Of a stretch of 34,509 bases of DNA, positions 1 through 7,019 are shown piece by piece. Source of the DNA: Sphingopyxis terrae subsp. terrae NBRC 15098 (GTDB lineage: Bacteria > Pseudomonadota > Alphaproteobacteria > Sphingomonadales > Sphingomonadaceae); NCBI RefSeq assembly GCF_001598815.1, contig NZ_BCZQ01000038.1, forward strand, positions 1-34,509. The letters run 5' to 3'. Position 1 is the first letter of the stretch, and every line of letters starts with the position of its first letter. The position numbers were made by a program, and so were the translations under genes. Under the pieces are notes generated by a model that was not told the DNA's origin, did no database searches, and worked only from the letters and a program-made list of their open reading frames with translations.

Positions 1-1
1 T

Positions 2-178
2 GAAGTGTCGGTTAAGATAGAATCCACCAATCGCGCGGTTTTCGATCCGTCGCGAGGCAAAACCGCCGCCTTTATCGTCAATAGCTTGGCGTCTTGGTGG
101 AAAACAATTCGGGCGGCAATTCCGCGCCAACGGAACGCCGCCCTGGACATGAACGCAACGGAGATGCGCTATGCCTGA
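2..178 (+). CDS. C-terminal end of an unidentified protein (5' truncated)
   Basis: An open frame runs from the window edge (base 2) to a TGA at 176-178, giving 58 residues without a start. The stop overlaps the ATG of the following HAD-family gene by 8 bases, the tight coupling used throughout this early region. The peptide is basic (a KTIRAAIPRQR stretch) and ends MRYA. I recognise no family. It may be a real gene tail or a chance open frame; only the overlap and the lack of any other coding candidate in the first 170 bases support it. Confidence 0.4.
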   Translation, partial: EVSVKIESTNRAVFDPSRGKTAAFIVNSLASWWKTIRAAIPRQRNAALDMNATEMRYA

Positions 179-662
179 CGCCACGATACCCCATATTTTT
201 TTGGATTGCGATGGAGTCCTCGCGGACTTCGACGCTGCAGGCGAGACGTTGTGGGGTATGCCACCTCGCTCTTACGAAGCGAAAGTTGGCTCCGCGCAAT
301 TCTGGCGCGAACTGGAAACGCAAACCGACTTCTACGGCTCGTTGCCGCTAATGCCCGACGCGATGGCGCTGTATGATGGCGTGGCGCACCTTAACCCAAC
401 GATCCTCACCGGATGCCCGCGCGGCAATTGGGCGCAGGGCCAGAAGGTCGCATGGGCAAAGCGCCACTTCCCCGGCGTCCCGGTCATCACTTGCCGCAGC
501 GCTGAAAAGCGCGACCATGCCAAGCCCGGCGACGTGCTGATTGATGACTGGCCGCAATATCGTCATCGCTGGATCGAGATGGGCGGCGTATTCATCAGCC
601 ACTTCGATGCGGCTTCGTCACTTGCTGCGCTCTGGGCGCACTATCCGAAGCTGGCAGCATGA
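171..662 (+). CDS. HAD-superfamily phosphatase, 5'(3')-deoxyribonucleotidase-like
   Basis: The 163-residue protein has the HAD signature: DxDGV near the N-terminus (Asp12 nucleophile, Asp14 acid/base), a Thr at about residue 80 in ILTG (motif II), Lys92 or Lys97 as motif III candidates, and acidic motif IV LIDDW at 123-127. The family dephosphorylates small phosphorylated metabolites; phage members of this size are often related to 5'(3')-deoxyribonucleotidases and may adjust nucleotide pools. Substrate assignment is inference. The ATG follows GGAG at about 161-164 with good spacing. The stop overlaps the next open frame (GCATGA), so it belongs to the rightward early operon. Confidence 0.8.
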   Translation: MPDATIPHIFLDCDGVLADFDAAGETLWGMPPRSYEAKVGSAQFWRELETQTDFYGSLPLMPDAMALYDGVAHLNPTILTGCPRGNWAQGQKVAWAKRHFPGVPVITCRSAEKRDHAKPGDVLIDDWPQYRHRWIEMGGVFISHFDAASSLAALWAHYPKLAA

Positions 663-688
663 CCCCCTCACCACAAAGGACACCCCCC

Positions 689-1012
689 ATGCCAGTTGAT
701 TCAAATACGCGCTCGGATTCTGTGGGGCCCTGGGAAGCCATCTTGGGCGACACCGGCATCATGGACTCGCATATCGGCTATATCAGCATCGATGACGGCC
801 ACAGGGAATTGGCCCGCGTCCGTTTGGATCGCGCAGATGCGGTCAGGACGGCTGTCCTCATGGCAGCGGCACCCGAATTGTCCCGCCAGCTTCAATACGC
901 CGTCAAGCTGCTCAGCGCGTTTCCGGCGCTCAGCGGCACGGCACAAGTCAAGTCGATGCGCGATACGCTTGCAAAGGCCACCCCTCCCGCATTGGAGGAA
1001 CGTCGTGGGTGA
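689..1012 (+). CDS. Small early protein with AAPxL motif
   Basis: This 107-residue hypothetical protein starts at ATG 689, chosen over the in-frame ATG at 659 because AAAGGA (675-680) sits 8 bases upstream. Its C-terminal half (MAAAPELSRQLQYAVKLL) matches a pattern common in small proteobacterial phage proteins, where an 'AAPxLLxAL' helix ends a small domain. Function is unknown. It resembles the protein at 1472-1801, which has RLIAAAPDLLKAG in a similar place, so the two may be diverged paralogues. The stop overlaps the next gene's GTG start. Confidence 0.65.
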   Translation: MPVDSNTRSDSVGPWEAILGDTGIMDSHIGYISIDDGHRELARVRLDRADAVRTAVLMAAAPELSRQLQYAVKLLSAFPALSGTAQVKSMRDTLAKATPPALEERRG

Positions 1013-1472
1013 GCGGGTGCGCAACTCTGCTGTGGCGCGTTCGTGGCCGGGGAGCCTGCCAACCCTTGATTCCGTAATGATGGAATTGCGCCGGATTGAA
1101 GAGCGGCTTTTTCATCATGGTGAAACGTGGAAGGCGGACGCGGAATTTATCCGAAACCTTGCTGAGCATAACGGCAATCCGGCAATCAATCCACGACCGG
1201 TAATGACGCCAAAACTGCGCTCATCTTTCATCAAGCAGGCCGAGGCTCACTTAGTGTTTTCTGCCTATTGCGAGAAGGAACGCCAGCGCCTCGCTGAAAA
1301 AGCATTCCACCTCGAAAATGGAACTCTCGACGCCGAGAAAGATGCCCAATGGCGCCGTGACAATGAGCGAATTGCCGAACGGGCCGTCGAGATGGAGCAG
1401 GACGCGTGCGTGGCGCAGATTGTCTGTGATGAGCCTGATCTGTTCACCCCCACCAACGAAAGGAACATGTAA
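1005..1472 (+). CDS. Hypothetical charged helical protein
   Basis: This 155-residue protein starts at GTG 1005, set by GGAGGA at 994-999 with 5-base spacing. The frame is open further upstream, but that part is antisense-like and overlaps the previous gene. It is rich in Glu, Arg and Ala with long predicted helices (ELRRIEERLF; residues 75-140 highly charged), suggesting a coiled or helical soluble protein. I recognise no family. It overlaps the previous gene by 8 bases, and its TAA shares one base with the next ATG. Confidence 0.6.
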   Translation: MGERVRNSAVARSWPGSLPTLDSVMMELRRIEERLFHHGETWKADAEFIRNLAEHNGNPAINPRPVMTPKLRSSFIKQAEAHLVFSAYCEKERQRLAEKAFHLENGTLDAEKDAQWRRDNERIAERAVEMEQDACVAQIVCDEPDLFTPTNERNM

Positions 1473-1801
1473 TGGCTACCGAACAAGAGGGGCATACGCC
1501 GTGGGGAGTCGAGCAGACCGAAAACATGCTCTGGATAGGCCCGATGCGCCCAGACGGGTGCAAGGTCGATCAAGTCGTTTTCGGTCTGAACTTTGACCGT
1601 GATTTGACCGCTTTCGCAAAGCTGAGCCAGCTTTCTCGCGCCCGCCTGATAGCGGCGGCACCTGATCTGCTCAAGGCCGGAGAAAGTGCGCGGCAAGCCC
1701 TCTGGAGCGCGCTCGACCACCTCGGTTTCGAGTGCCCCGATGAACACCCCGCGATTGTCGAACTCGACGCCGCCATCGCTCGTGCCACAGGAGAAGCGTG
1801 A
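1472..1801 (+). CDS. Small early protein with RLIAAAPDLL motif
   Basis: This 109-residue protein opens MATEQEGHTPW and contains RARLIAAAPDLLKAGESA at about residues 55-72, the hallmark of a widespread uncharacterised phage family in proteobacteria. It ends with a short helical segment (AAIARATGEA). The ATG shares its A with the previous TAA, with AAAGGAAC a few bases upstream. Its last codons contain the AGGAG that serves the next gene. Function is unknown; family resemblance is by motif only. Confidence 0.7.
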   Translation: MATEQEGHTPWGVEQTENMLWIGPMRPDGCKVDQVVFGLNFDRDLTAFAKLSQLSRARLIAAAPDLLKAGESARQALWSALDHLGFECPDEHPAIVELDAAIARATGEA

Positions 1802-2019
1802 TGGGCGAGTGGTTGCCGATCGAGAGCGCTCCGAGGGATGGCAGCGTTGTCCTGCTCACCAGCATATCGCCGCTGTGGAAATATCCGTTCCCGGCCAAGT
1901 GGTCAGCGAAAGAGGATTGGTGGGTGTTCGCGGATGAGCCCCTGAACGACATTTGGGGCGTCAGCGACTTGGTATCGCATTGGATGCCGCTTCCCCCTCC
2001 CCCAACAGAAAGGACGTAG
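1801..2019 (+). CDS. DUF551-like small protein
   Basis: The 72-residue protein begins MGEWLPIESAPRDGSVVLL and ends with SHWMPLPPPP. This is the two-anchor pattern of DUF551-like phage proteins ('W.PIESAP.DG..VLL ... W.PLP'), whose function is unknown. ATG 1801 is preferred over GTG 1798 because AGGAG (1789-1793) lies 7 bases from the ATG. It overlaps the previous gene by one base. The same motif pair recurs inside the protein at 3148-3807. Confidence 0.75.
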   Translation: MGEWLPIESAPRDGSVVLLTSISPLWKYPFPAKWSAKEDWWVFADEPLNDIWGVSDLVSHWMPLPPPPTERT

Positions 2020-2020
2020 C

Positions 2021-2140
2021 ATGATGATGGAGGATAAAGGGGATATGGCGTTGCCTGCGGCCCGCGCCGCCACTGCTTCGCAGCCGAGCCCTTCGGTCTC
2101 TGGCATAGCTGGCATCGCTAACGCGGGAGGTGTGGCATGA
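2021..2140 (+). CDS. Small Ala/Ser-rich open frame coupled to the next gene
   Basis: A 39-codon frame starts at ATG 2021 after GAAAGGA (2008-2014) and stops at TGA 2138-2140, overlapping the next ATG by ATGA. The peptide (MMMEDKGDMALPAARAA..., ending NAGGVA) is low complexity and matches no family I know. Its main role may be to carry the GGGAGG site that starts the following gene. The good RBS and coupling favour translation. Confidence 0.45.
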   Translation: MMMEDKGDMALPAARAATASQPSPSVSGIAGIANAGGVA

Positions 2141-2934
2141 CCACTCTCAGCATCGACCACCGCATCTTCGGGAGCGGCCACGGCTTTCGTTCACCGCGCT
2201 GGGACAATCGCTTCTATTGGCTTAATGGCGAACTCTACACGTTTCAGCCAGGCTTCGGTGCGCAGCTTCACAGCGTGCAATGGAGGCACCCCAATGCCGG
2301 AGAGCGGCGAAAGATTTGCGGCCAAACCTTCCGCCCGTTCCATAGCGAAAGACGATGGGGGCGGGTCATGGTCGCTTGGGCTTGGGTGGAAATGCCGAAA
2401 GACATTGAAAGCGCGAACTTAGCTCTGCGCGAACTCGAAAAGGCGCTCGGCGGCGTATCTGACTACCTACCGCCGGATCAACGCTGGCGTCCCGCGCAAG
2501 CGATCGAAGCGGCGGCAGCCGACGAGACGGGAACCGGCTCGGCCGAAGGCGAGAGCGCGGTGGCCGAAGGCCATGCGCCCAACCCCAATCAGGACACCCC
2601 CATGAATGATCTAATAGAACGAATAGAGGCGGCGAGCGGGCCGGATCGGGAGTTGGACGAGAAGATCGGCATGGCCGTGGGATTGAAAAACACGATTCGC
2701 GTCGGTCATGAGTGCCTCTGCCCTTATTACACTGCATCCATAGACGCCGCTCTGACCTTGGTGCCGGAAGGTCACTTCTGGGCGCTCAACATGGCCGGAG
2801 ACGAAAGCTTCTTCGATGCCATGTGCCAAGCTGATGGACCAGTGAAATGGACACGCGCCGCCACCCCCGCCCTAGCTCTATGCGCCGCGGCTCTGAAATC
2901 CCGCGCCTATCTCAAGGAGACGAACAATGGCTGA
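2137..2934 (+). CDS. Two-part hypothetical protein, probable fusion
   Basis: This 265-residue protein has two dissimilar halves. Residues 1-110 are rich in aromatic residues (FRSPRWDNRFYWLNGELY) and resemble nothing I can name. After a low-complexity linker (about 120-155), the part from MNDLIERIEAASGPDRELD to the end matches a small-protein pattern common in alphaproteobacterial phages ('RELD..I', 'YTxSIDAALTLVPEG', 'ATPALALCAAALKSRA'). An internal ATG at 2602 has AGGA (2591-2594) 7 bases upstream, so a 110-residue product could also be made alone. The last codons carry AAGGAG for the next gene. Confidence 0.65.
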   Translation: MTTLSIDHRIFGSGHGFRSPRWDNRFYWLNGELYTFQPGFGAQLHSVQWRHPNAGERRKICGQTFRPFHSERRWGRVMVAWAWVEMPKDIESANLALRELEKALGGVSDYLPPDQRWRPAQAIEAAAADETGTGSAEGESAVAEGHAPNPNQDTPMNDLIERIEAASGPDRELDEKIGMAVGLKNTIRVGHECLCPYYTASIDAALTLVPEGHFWALNMAGDESFFDAMCQADGPVKWTRAATPALALCAAALKSRAYLKETNNG

Positions 2935-3151
2935 GGGAACGCAGGAGATGATCGCGCTGGCCCTTGCCGAATATGACGAGGCGATTTCCCCATGCCCGAT
3001 CAACAATCCGCAGAATGGCGCCGTATACGCGCCGCACGAAAAATGCAGCCGGTGCGGAGCGCGCGCCGATCAAAACTGCGGTCTTGAAGCAACGGCGAGC
3101 TTCCATCTCGTTCGTGCTTTGCGCGCCCACCTCAAGGAGCAATCAGCATGA
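2927..3151 (+). CDS. Small cysteine-containing protein
   Basis: The 74-residue protein has a CSRCGARADQNC segment (about residues 39-50), the start of a possible zinc-binding knuckle, plus a lone earlier Cys. It overlaps the end of the upstream gene by 8 bases and its own stop overlaps the next ATG. It ends HLKEQSA, echoing the YLKETNNG end of the previous gene; both ends contain the downstream gene's CTCAAGGAG. No family recognised. Confidence 0.6.
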   Translation: MAEGTQEMIALALAEYDEAISPCPINNPQNGAVYAPHEKCSRCGARADQNCGLEATASFHLVRALRAHLKEQSA

Positions 3152-3807
3152 CCAGTGAAGTGACGCAGCCGGCGCGGAACGCGGCGGCGGATTTGCTCCA
3201 CGAGGTCGGATGCCTACTTGGCGATGATGGCATAGGCCAAGTGGCCGATCTTATCCGCGATGGCGAATATGACGACCATGACGCGACCCTCGCCTTCGCC
3301 AAGTTCGAGCGCGAAACCATCGCCCGCCTCACCGCCCAGTCTGGCGAGGGCCGCAGCGGGGCGGGGGAGGATGATGCCGGAATAGCAGAGAAGCTGGCGA
3401 TGCGTTGGCGACCAATAGGCCGGTTCGCCAGTATGCCTTTGGACGGCACGTGGTTTGTGGCACGCTGCACCGCTCCAGGATATTCGGCGGTGCGCATAGT
3501 GCACTACGCCGATAGATGCGACCGCTTGCCTATCGATCATAGCGGGTGGGTCTGGCCCAGCGCCCCGACCGAATGGATGCCGCTTGACGAGTTCACCGCC
3601 GCCCTTAATCTGACGCGTTCAACGGCACTGCAAACAGCCTTGGAAGATATTTGCGACCCTATCGCGGCACTACGTAGATATGCGGATGAGCGAGGTAGGC
3701 GGCTTGACGGAGCAGTTGCGTTCCAACTGGCCAATGATCCGAATCACATCAAAGGCATTGCCCGCGCCGCGCTCCGCGCCACCGACGATGCGGGAGGGGC
3801 TAAATGA
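3148..3807 (+). CDS. Hypothetical protein with internal DUF551-like segment
   Basis: This 219-residue protein starts by ATGA overlap with the preceding stop. The middle (about 85-150) contains MRWRPIGRFASMPLDGTWFVAR and, about 40 residues later, SAPTEWMPLDEF. This recalls the 'W.PI...P.DG..V ... W.PL' anchors of the DUF551-like gene at 1801-2019. N- and C-terminal parts are helical and unassigned (a 'RNAAADLLHEVG' start and a 'CDPIAALRRYADERGRRLDG' helix). It may have grown by recombination of small early modules. It ends DAGGAK, overlapping the next ATG. Confidence 0.6.
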   Translation: MTSEVTQPARNAAADLLHEVGCLLGDDGIGQVADLIRDGEYDDHDATLAFAKFERETIARLTAQSGEGRSGAGEDDAGIAEKLAMRWRPIGRFASMPLDGTWFVARCTAPGYSAVRIVHYADRCDRLPIDHSGWVWPSAPTEWMPLDEFTAALNLTRSTALQTALEDICDPIAALRRYADERGRRLDGAVAFQLANDPNHIKGIARAALRATDDAGGAK

Positions 3808-4010
3808 CCTATCCGAAGATCAAGCCATGCCCGAAGTGCGGCCAGTCGGACACGATGGAGGTCTATAAATACGAGAACGGCTGGCAGCACGTCGAGTGCG
3901 AAATGGACTGCGGCTATATGGGGCCGGGAAGCGGATCGATTTTGGGGGCTATCCGCAACCATAACGAGCATGTCCTGTCCGTCGCTCAAGCAGATGCGGG
4001 AGGGGCGTGA
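3804..4010 (+). CDS. Lar-like zinc-ribbon protein (restriction alleviation family)
   Basis: The 68-residue protein begins KIKPCPKCGQSD and continues to VECEMDCGYMGPGSG and AIRNHNEHV. That is the two-Cys-pair zinc ribbon plus terminal 'A...HN' helix seen in the Lar family. The founding member, Rac prophage Lar, modulates type I restriction, but most phage homologues are untested, so that role is only possible here. Start by ATGA overlap with GGGAGGGG just upstream. Confidence 0.7.
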   Translation: MTYPKIKPCPKCGQSDTMEVYKYENGWQHVECEMDCGYMGPGSGSILGAIRNHNEHVLSVAQADAGGA

Positions 4011-4012
4011 CG

Positions 4013-4231
4013 ATGTTCGAGATATTTATTTACGTCTACTTCGGGTTGATCCTCGCAGCCCTTTTCGCGCAAGGCCGTTGGGGGGCGTATTTCCGGGAGA
4101 ACGATCTCGTCGGCCCTGTGCCTGTCGCCGTGCTATGGCCGATTGGCTTATTGCTTGCGGCCATCGCCGCTCCCTTTGCGGCAGCATACTTTCTTGGCAC
4201 CCTATCCCAGCACAAGCGCGGAGGGGCGTGA
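4013..4231 (+). CDS. Small two-segment membrane protein
   Basis: The 72-residue protein has two hydrophobic segments: FEIFIYVYFGLILAALF (about 2-18) and VAVLWPIGLLLAAIAAPFAAAYFL (about 38-61). A short charged loop separates them and the tail is basic. ATG 4013 is favoured over GTG 4007 because GGGAGGGG (3998-4005) is better spaced. An inner-membrane protein of unknown role; its position among early genes does not favour a holin. The stop shares one base with the next ATG. Confidence 0.6.
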   Translation: MFEIFIYVYFGLILAALFAQGRWGAYFRENDLVGPVPVAVLWPIGLLLAAIAAPFAAAYFLGTLSQHKRGGA

Positions 4232-4500
4232 TGGGCGCGAACTGCAAACATTGTCGCGGCGGCTTCTTTGACGGGCGCTTTGGCCAGGACGTGGAATGCG
4301 TCAATGGCGTGCTTATCGATATCGACGAGGCGCACGAAGGAGGGCCGGACGGCACTATCTATCCTGTCGCGCCATGCCACCCCATGTGGGCGCGGCAGAT
4401 GGCTGACCCGGACGCTGAAACTTGGAAAAACGACAGCATCGAACGCCTCGGCGCGTGGAGAAGTGCCGCCAAGGCTCCCGACACAGGAGAGGGTGAATGA
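4231..4500 (+). CDS. Small protein with N-terminal CxxC knuckle
   Basis: The 89-residue protein starts MGANCKHCRGGFFDG, a zinc-knuckle-like CxxC followed by further Cys at about 25 and 51 (APCHPMW). The frame is open upstream but GGAGGGG directly precedes ATG 4231. No family recognised. It ends APDTGEGE, where the codons carry GGAGAGGG for the next gene. Confidence 0.6.
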   Translation: MGANCKHCRGGFFDGRFGQDVECVNGVLIDIDEAHEGGPDGTIYPVAPCHPMWARQMADPDAETWKNDSIERLGAWRSAAKAPDTGEGE

Positions 4501-4757
4501 GCGAACAACGCATAAGGATTGAGAATGTCCTGCGGGATTATGCGAAAATGAACCCGGGAACCCCTTGGCGCAGCAAATGTGAGAAAGAAGCAGCCGACGA
4601 AATCCAATCCCTACGGCAGCGCGTGGAGAGGCTGGAGGAACTGCTTGGTACGGCAGTCGATGACCACGACAGCCACATGGGCAAGTCTAACGTCCCGGCG
4701 CATTGGACGAACCAAGCCCGCGCAGCCCTATCACCCAAGGTGCAGGAAGGAGAGTGA
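4497..4757 (+). CDS. Small helical (coiled-coil) protein
   Basis: The 86-residue protein has a central heptad-like segment, DEIQSLRQRVERLEELLG (about residues 34-51), typical of a short coiled coil, followed by an Asp/His-rich stretch (VDDHDSHMG). ATGA overlap with the previous gene. Function unknown. Its final codons supply GGAGAG for the next start. Confidence 0.6.
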   Translation: MSEQRIRIENVLRDYAKMNPGTPWRSKCEKEAADEIQSLRQRVERLEELLGTAVDDHDSHMGKSNVPAHWTNQARAALSPKVQEGE

Positions 4758-4758
4758 C

Positions 4759-5001
4759 ATGCTCGGCACGTTTTCAGGAATCAGAATTGTTGAGAGCGAC
4801 TTTCTAGTCATCGGCCCGTTCGAGGATTGGAGCGGCGTTCACTCTCATGGCCGAGCCGCGCGGCGACGGAAACGCGGCTTCAAGCAGAATATCCGCTACT
4901 ACACCAAACCCGATCCCAATTTCCGCCAGATGCCAGACGGATCGATCGTATGCCATCCTGAGATGGCGCGCATCCTACGCGAGAAACTGGCCAGCCAATG
5001 A
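4759..5001 (+). CDS. Hypothetical basic protein
   Basis: This 80-residue protein starts at ATG 4759, one base past the previous stop, with AAGGAGAG immediately upstream. It has a beta-like N-terminus (FSGIRIVESDFLVIG), a very basic stretch around residues 31-43 (HGRAARRRKRGFKQ) and a helical C-terminus ending EKLASQ. The basic patch could bind nucleic acid, but no family is evident. Confidence 0.55.
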   Translation: MLGTFSGIRIVESDFLVIGPFEDWSGVHSHGRAARRRKRGFKQNIRYYTKPDPNFRQMPDGSIVCHPEMARILREKLASQ

Positions 5002-5093
5002 ACCCCCTCATCAAACGCGGTAGGGTTATGGCTTGGGGAATGGGCCTCGTTATGGTCGTCGGGGTGTTTGTTTGGGTTATGGGGTGGGCTTAG
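4998..5093 (+). CDS. 31-residue single-span membrane peptide
   Basis: An ATG at 4998 overlaps the preceding TGA and opens a 31-codon frame. The peptide has a basic start (MNPLIKRGR) and a hydrophobic stretch (AWGMGLVMVVGVFVWVMGWA), the layout of a tiny inner-membrane peptide. Its stop overlaps the end of the convergent o-spanin gene by 4 bases. No hairpin terminator separates the two convergent operons. Too small for homology; supported by coupling and clean topology. Confidence 0.5.
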   Translation: MNPLIKRGRVMAWGMGLVMVVGVFVWVMGWA

Positions 5094-5386
5094 TCCGGCG
5101 CGTCCTTGCACCCCGACGTCGCGGCCTTCAGCGCATCGGCATAGTTCATGCGCTCACCGGCCTGCGCTTCGACGGCACGGGCCTTTGCACCTGGCGCCAG
5201 AGCGTCCCACGTCTCGTCAGGAACCCGCTCCAGCAGCGATTGCGGCTCGGAAGGACGGCCCACGACGCAGCCCACCGGCGTTGCCACGGGAACGGGCTTG
5301 AGGACGACGCGCGGCTCCGGCGTCTGTCCCGCGCAGCCCGCGATCAAAAGCCCCGCAAGCGCAAGGAATCCAATACGGCTTCGCAT
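5090..5386 (-). CDS. o-spanin (Rz1-like outer-membrane lipoprotein)
   Basis: The 98-residue protein has a lipoprotein signal, MRSRIGFLALAGLLIAGC, with lipobox LIAGC and Cys18 as the lipidation site. A Pro/Val-rich segment (VVLKPVPVATPVG) follows, typical of o-spanins. ATG 5386 has GAGGAG 7-8 bases upstream; the longer frame to 5455 is not needed. The start lies inside the end of the i-spanin gene (43-base overlap), the classical Rz/Rz1 overlapping layout. The pair would bridge the periplasm and fuse inner and outer membranes at the last step of lysis. Confidence 0.85.
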   Translation of the reverse strand: MRSRIGFLALAGLLIAGCAGQTPEPRVVLKPVPVATPVGCVVGRPSEPQSLLERVPDETWDALAPGAKARAVEAQAGERMNYADALKAATSGCKDAPD

Positions 5387-5814
5387 TCTCGTAGCTCCTC
5401 TTCGGCGGATAGGCGTTCGGTGCGGGTTTCGGCGGCGCGGGCGCGCTGGATCCAAGCGTCACGCTGGCGCTTGGTTTCCTCGAACAGTTTGCGGTTCGCC
5501 GCAGCGCGCTCGGCCGCCTCGATCCCTTCCTGTTCCAGTTTCGTGATGCTGCTCGATTGCAGATCGACCACGGCCAAGGCGTCGTCGCGCTCTTTCCTGA
5601 GCGCCTTGCGGTCGCCGTCGATCTTGTGCACCGTATCGGGCAGCTTATCGAAGGACGGCTTGGGCTCGCCAATATCGACCACGGCGAGGACGACGGCTTC
5701 GAGCTTGGCCTTGTAGCCGCCGCGAAGGCTGTCCACGCGCATCCCCCATGCGGTGAGCGCGGCGATGGTCAGGAGCGTGGCGATGCCGATCGCGGACTTG
5801 AGGTAGGCGAGCAT
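5344..5814 (-). CDS. i-spanin (Rz-like inner-membrane coiled-coil protein)
   Basis: The 156-residue protein has one N-terminal membrane span (about residues 6-24, SAIGIATLLTIAALTAWGM). A long alpha-helical, charged periplasmic domain follows, with heptad-like segments (DRKALRKERDDALAVVDLQ; GIEAAERAAANRKLFEETKRQ). This is the standard i-spanin layout. ATG 5814 is chosen; it overlaps the end of the endolysin gene by one base. The partner o-spanin overlaps its 3' end. Confidence 0.85.
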   Translation of the reverse strand: MLAYLKSAIGIATLLTIAALTAWGMRVDSLRGGYKAKLEAVVLAVVDIGEPKPSFDKLPDTVHKIDGDRKALRKERDDALAVVDLQSSSITKLEQEGIEAAERAAANRKLFEETKRQRDAWIQRARAAETRTERLSAEEELRECEAVLDSLRLRGF

Positions 5815-6401
5815 CAGTTGAGCCCCGTCAGGCAAAGCTGCGTTTCAGCGGCTCGGCGGCGGGTCAGGCCCTTTATGGTGCAGAGATACGAGCCGCCTGG
5901 CTTCCGCACGCACCGCTCGCCATTTGCGACCAGTTGACGCGCGCGAGTGGCCGAGACGGTCGCCTTGTTCCATGCTCCGAATGCTTGGCAGGCGGCCTTG
6001 AAATTCCCCGCGAGGAACAGCCGCCGCGCCGAACTGGATTGATAGGCGCCATTGCCGACATTGTAGGCGAAGCTGCTTGCCGCGGCGAGCTGATACGGCC
6101 TGTTCGCGATTGTGGGCGTCGATGCGGCAACCGGACGGGCGAAACCTTCAACCGCCTTCGCAAGCATCGCATTGCACTCGGCATCGGTATAGCGGCGCAT
6201 TTGGACGCGCGTCTCGCCGAAGCACACGGTCTGGACGTGCGCCAGATCGAAATAGGGGTCGTTCGACTTGCCCTCCCACTTGGCAATGAACGGGGTGGCG
6301 ATCAGCACAGCCGCAGCGATGGCGCCGCCCATGACACCCCTTGCGCCCGGCCCCGACTTCGGCGCCTCCATCGGCTGAATCTTGTCAGGCTGCTTCGCCA
6401 T
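5814..6401 (-). CDS. SAR-type endolysin, GH24 lysozyme
   Basis: The 195-residue protein matches phage-type muramidases. Catalytic Glu43 is in AKWEG, Asp52 in DPYFDL and Thr58 in HVQTVCFGET, the T4-lysozyme E-8-D-5-T pattern. The end (GLTRRRAAETQLCLTG) is the usual GH24 C-terminal helix. A weakly hydrophobic Ala/Gly-rich segment at about 22-40 directly before the catalytic Glu fits a signal-arrest-release (SAR) domain, which tethers the enzyme inactive until the membrane is depolarised. Cys60 and Cys53-region spacing could take part in disulphide control, which I cannot settle. GGAGG precedes ATG 6401. Confidence 0.88.
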   Translation of the reverse strand: MAKQPDKIQPMEAPKSGPGARGVMGGAIAAAVLIATPFIAKWEGKSNDPYFDLAHVQTVCFGETRVQMRRYTDAECNAMLAKAVEGFARPVAASTPTIANRPYQLAAASSFAYNVGNGAYQSSSARRLFLAGNFKAACQAFGAWNKATVSATRARQLVANGERCVRKPGGSYLCTIKGLTRRRAAETQLCLTGLN

Positions 6402-6708
6402 TTTTCGCCTCCATCTTCGGCTGCTTCACAAGCCGCGCGATCATCGACAGGGCGAACAGGAGCGCGCCCACGCCGGACAGGAATTGAGTCGGGATGATGT
6501 CATGGACCGCGGGCGGCATCATATTCCACACAGCAAGCAGGCTCACCGGATCGATGGCGAACCATGCGAGGATCGTCAGGCCGAGCGCATTGAGGCGCAC
6601 TGACCATGCCCGCCACATGCTTTTCCAGTTCGGGATCAGTTTCATTATCATCACTCCGGTATGCTCATGGGCTGGTATCGCGCCGCGCACTTTTTCGAGC
6701 GGTTTCAT
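6385..6708 (-). CDS. Holin-like protein, two possible starts
   Basis: The protein has a KLIPNWKSMWRAWSVRLNALG opening, a pattern found in alphaproteobacterial phage holins (DUF7940-type by my reading), then two hydrophobic spans (NALGLTILAWFAIDPVSLLAVW and QFLSGVGALLFALSMIARLV) and a charged tail. Two starts are credible. ATG 6708 couples by ATGA to the upstream gene and has AGGGGGA 8 bases away (107 residues). ATG 6645 has GGAG 9 bases away (86 residues). The 21 extra residues carry several positive charges, reminiscent of the lambda S holin/antiholin dual start. It overlaps the endolysin start by 17 bases. Confidence 0.7.
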   Translation of the reverse strand: MKPLEKVRGAIPAHEHTGVMIMKLIPNWKSMWRAWSVRLNALGLTILAWFAIDPVSLLAVWNMMPPAVHDIIPTQFLSGVGALLFALSMIARLVKQPKMEAKNGEAA

Positions 6709-7019
6709 TCCAGATATCCCCCTTTGATGGCGCCAAAGACTGCCGCGACAATCGCAGCTACCCATGCGGCAACCGGAGATTTGAGAATGCTCGCGAAGAC
6801 CCCCTTCGCGCCGTCGTTGCGGTTCTTTTCGGCTTCCAGCGCCTCGATCCGGCGCGTCAGCTTCTCAATGTCGTCGGTGGTGGCGCTCTTGAAGCCTCGC
6901 TCTACCAGCCCGTCGAGTTTCTGCTCCATGTTCGACTGACGATGAATCATTTCGCGAAGTTGCCCGCTAATTTCCCCGACCTTTACGGCTAGTGTGTGCA
7001 TATCGGTTTGCTGGGTCAT
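6705..7019 (-). CDS. XhlA-like membrane-associated lysis protein
   Basis: The 104-residue protein starts MTQQTDMHTLAVKVGEISGQL. It has an N-terminal coiled coil (about 8-75; EKLTRRIEALEAEKNR) and a single C-terminal membrane span (SPVAAWVAAIVAAVFGAIKGG). This is the layout of haemolysin XhlA-like and related phage proteins found beside holins. A direct role in lysis is inferred from position. ATG 7019 follows GGGAG and overlaps the preceding stop (ATGA). The longer upstream frame belongs to other small genes. Confidence 0.7.
   Translation of the reverse strand: MTQQTDMHTLAVKVGEISGQLREMIHRQSNMEQKLDGLVERGFKSATTDDIEKLTRRIEALEAEKNRNDGAKGVFASILKSPVAAWVAAIVAAVFGAIKGGYLE

Noticed and set aside
5040..5100. 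Bidirectional terminator between the convergent early and lysis operons
   Set aside because: The two stop codons overlap by 4 bases and no stem with T run is present on either strand.
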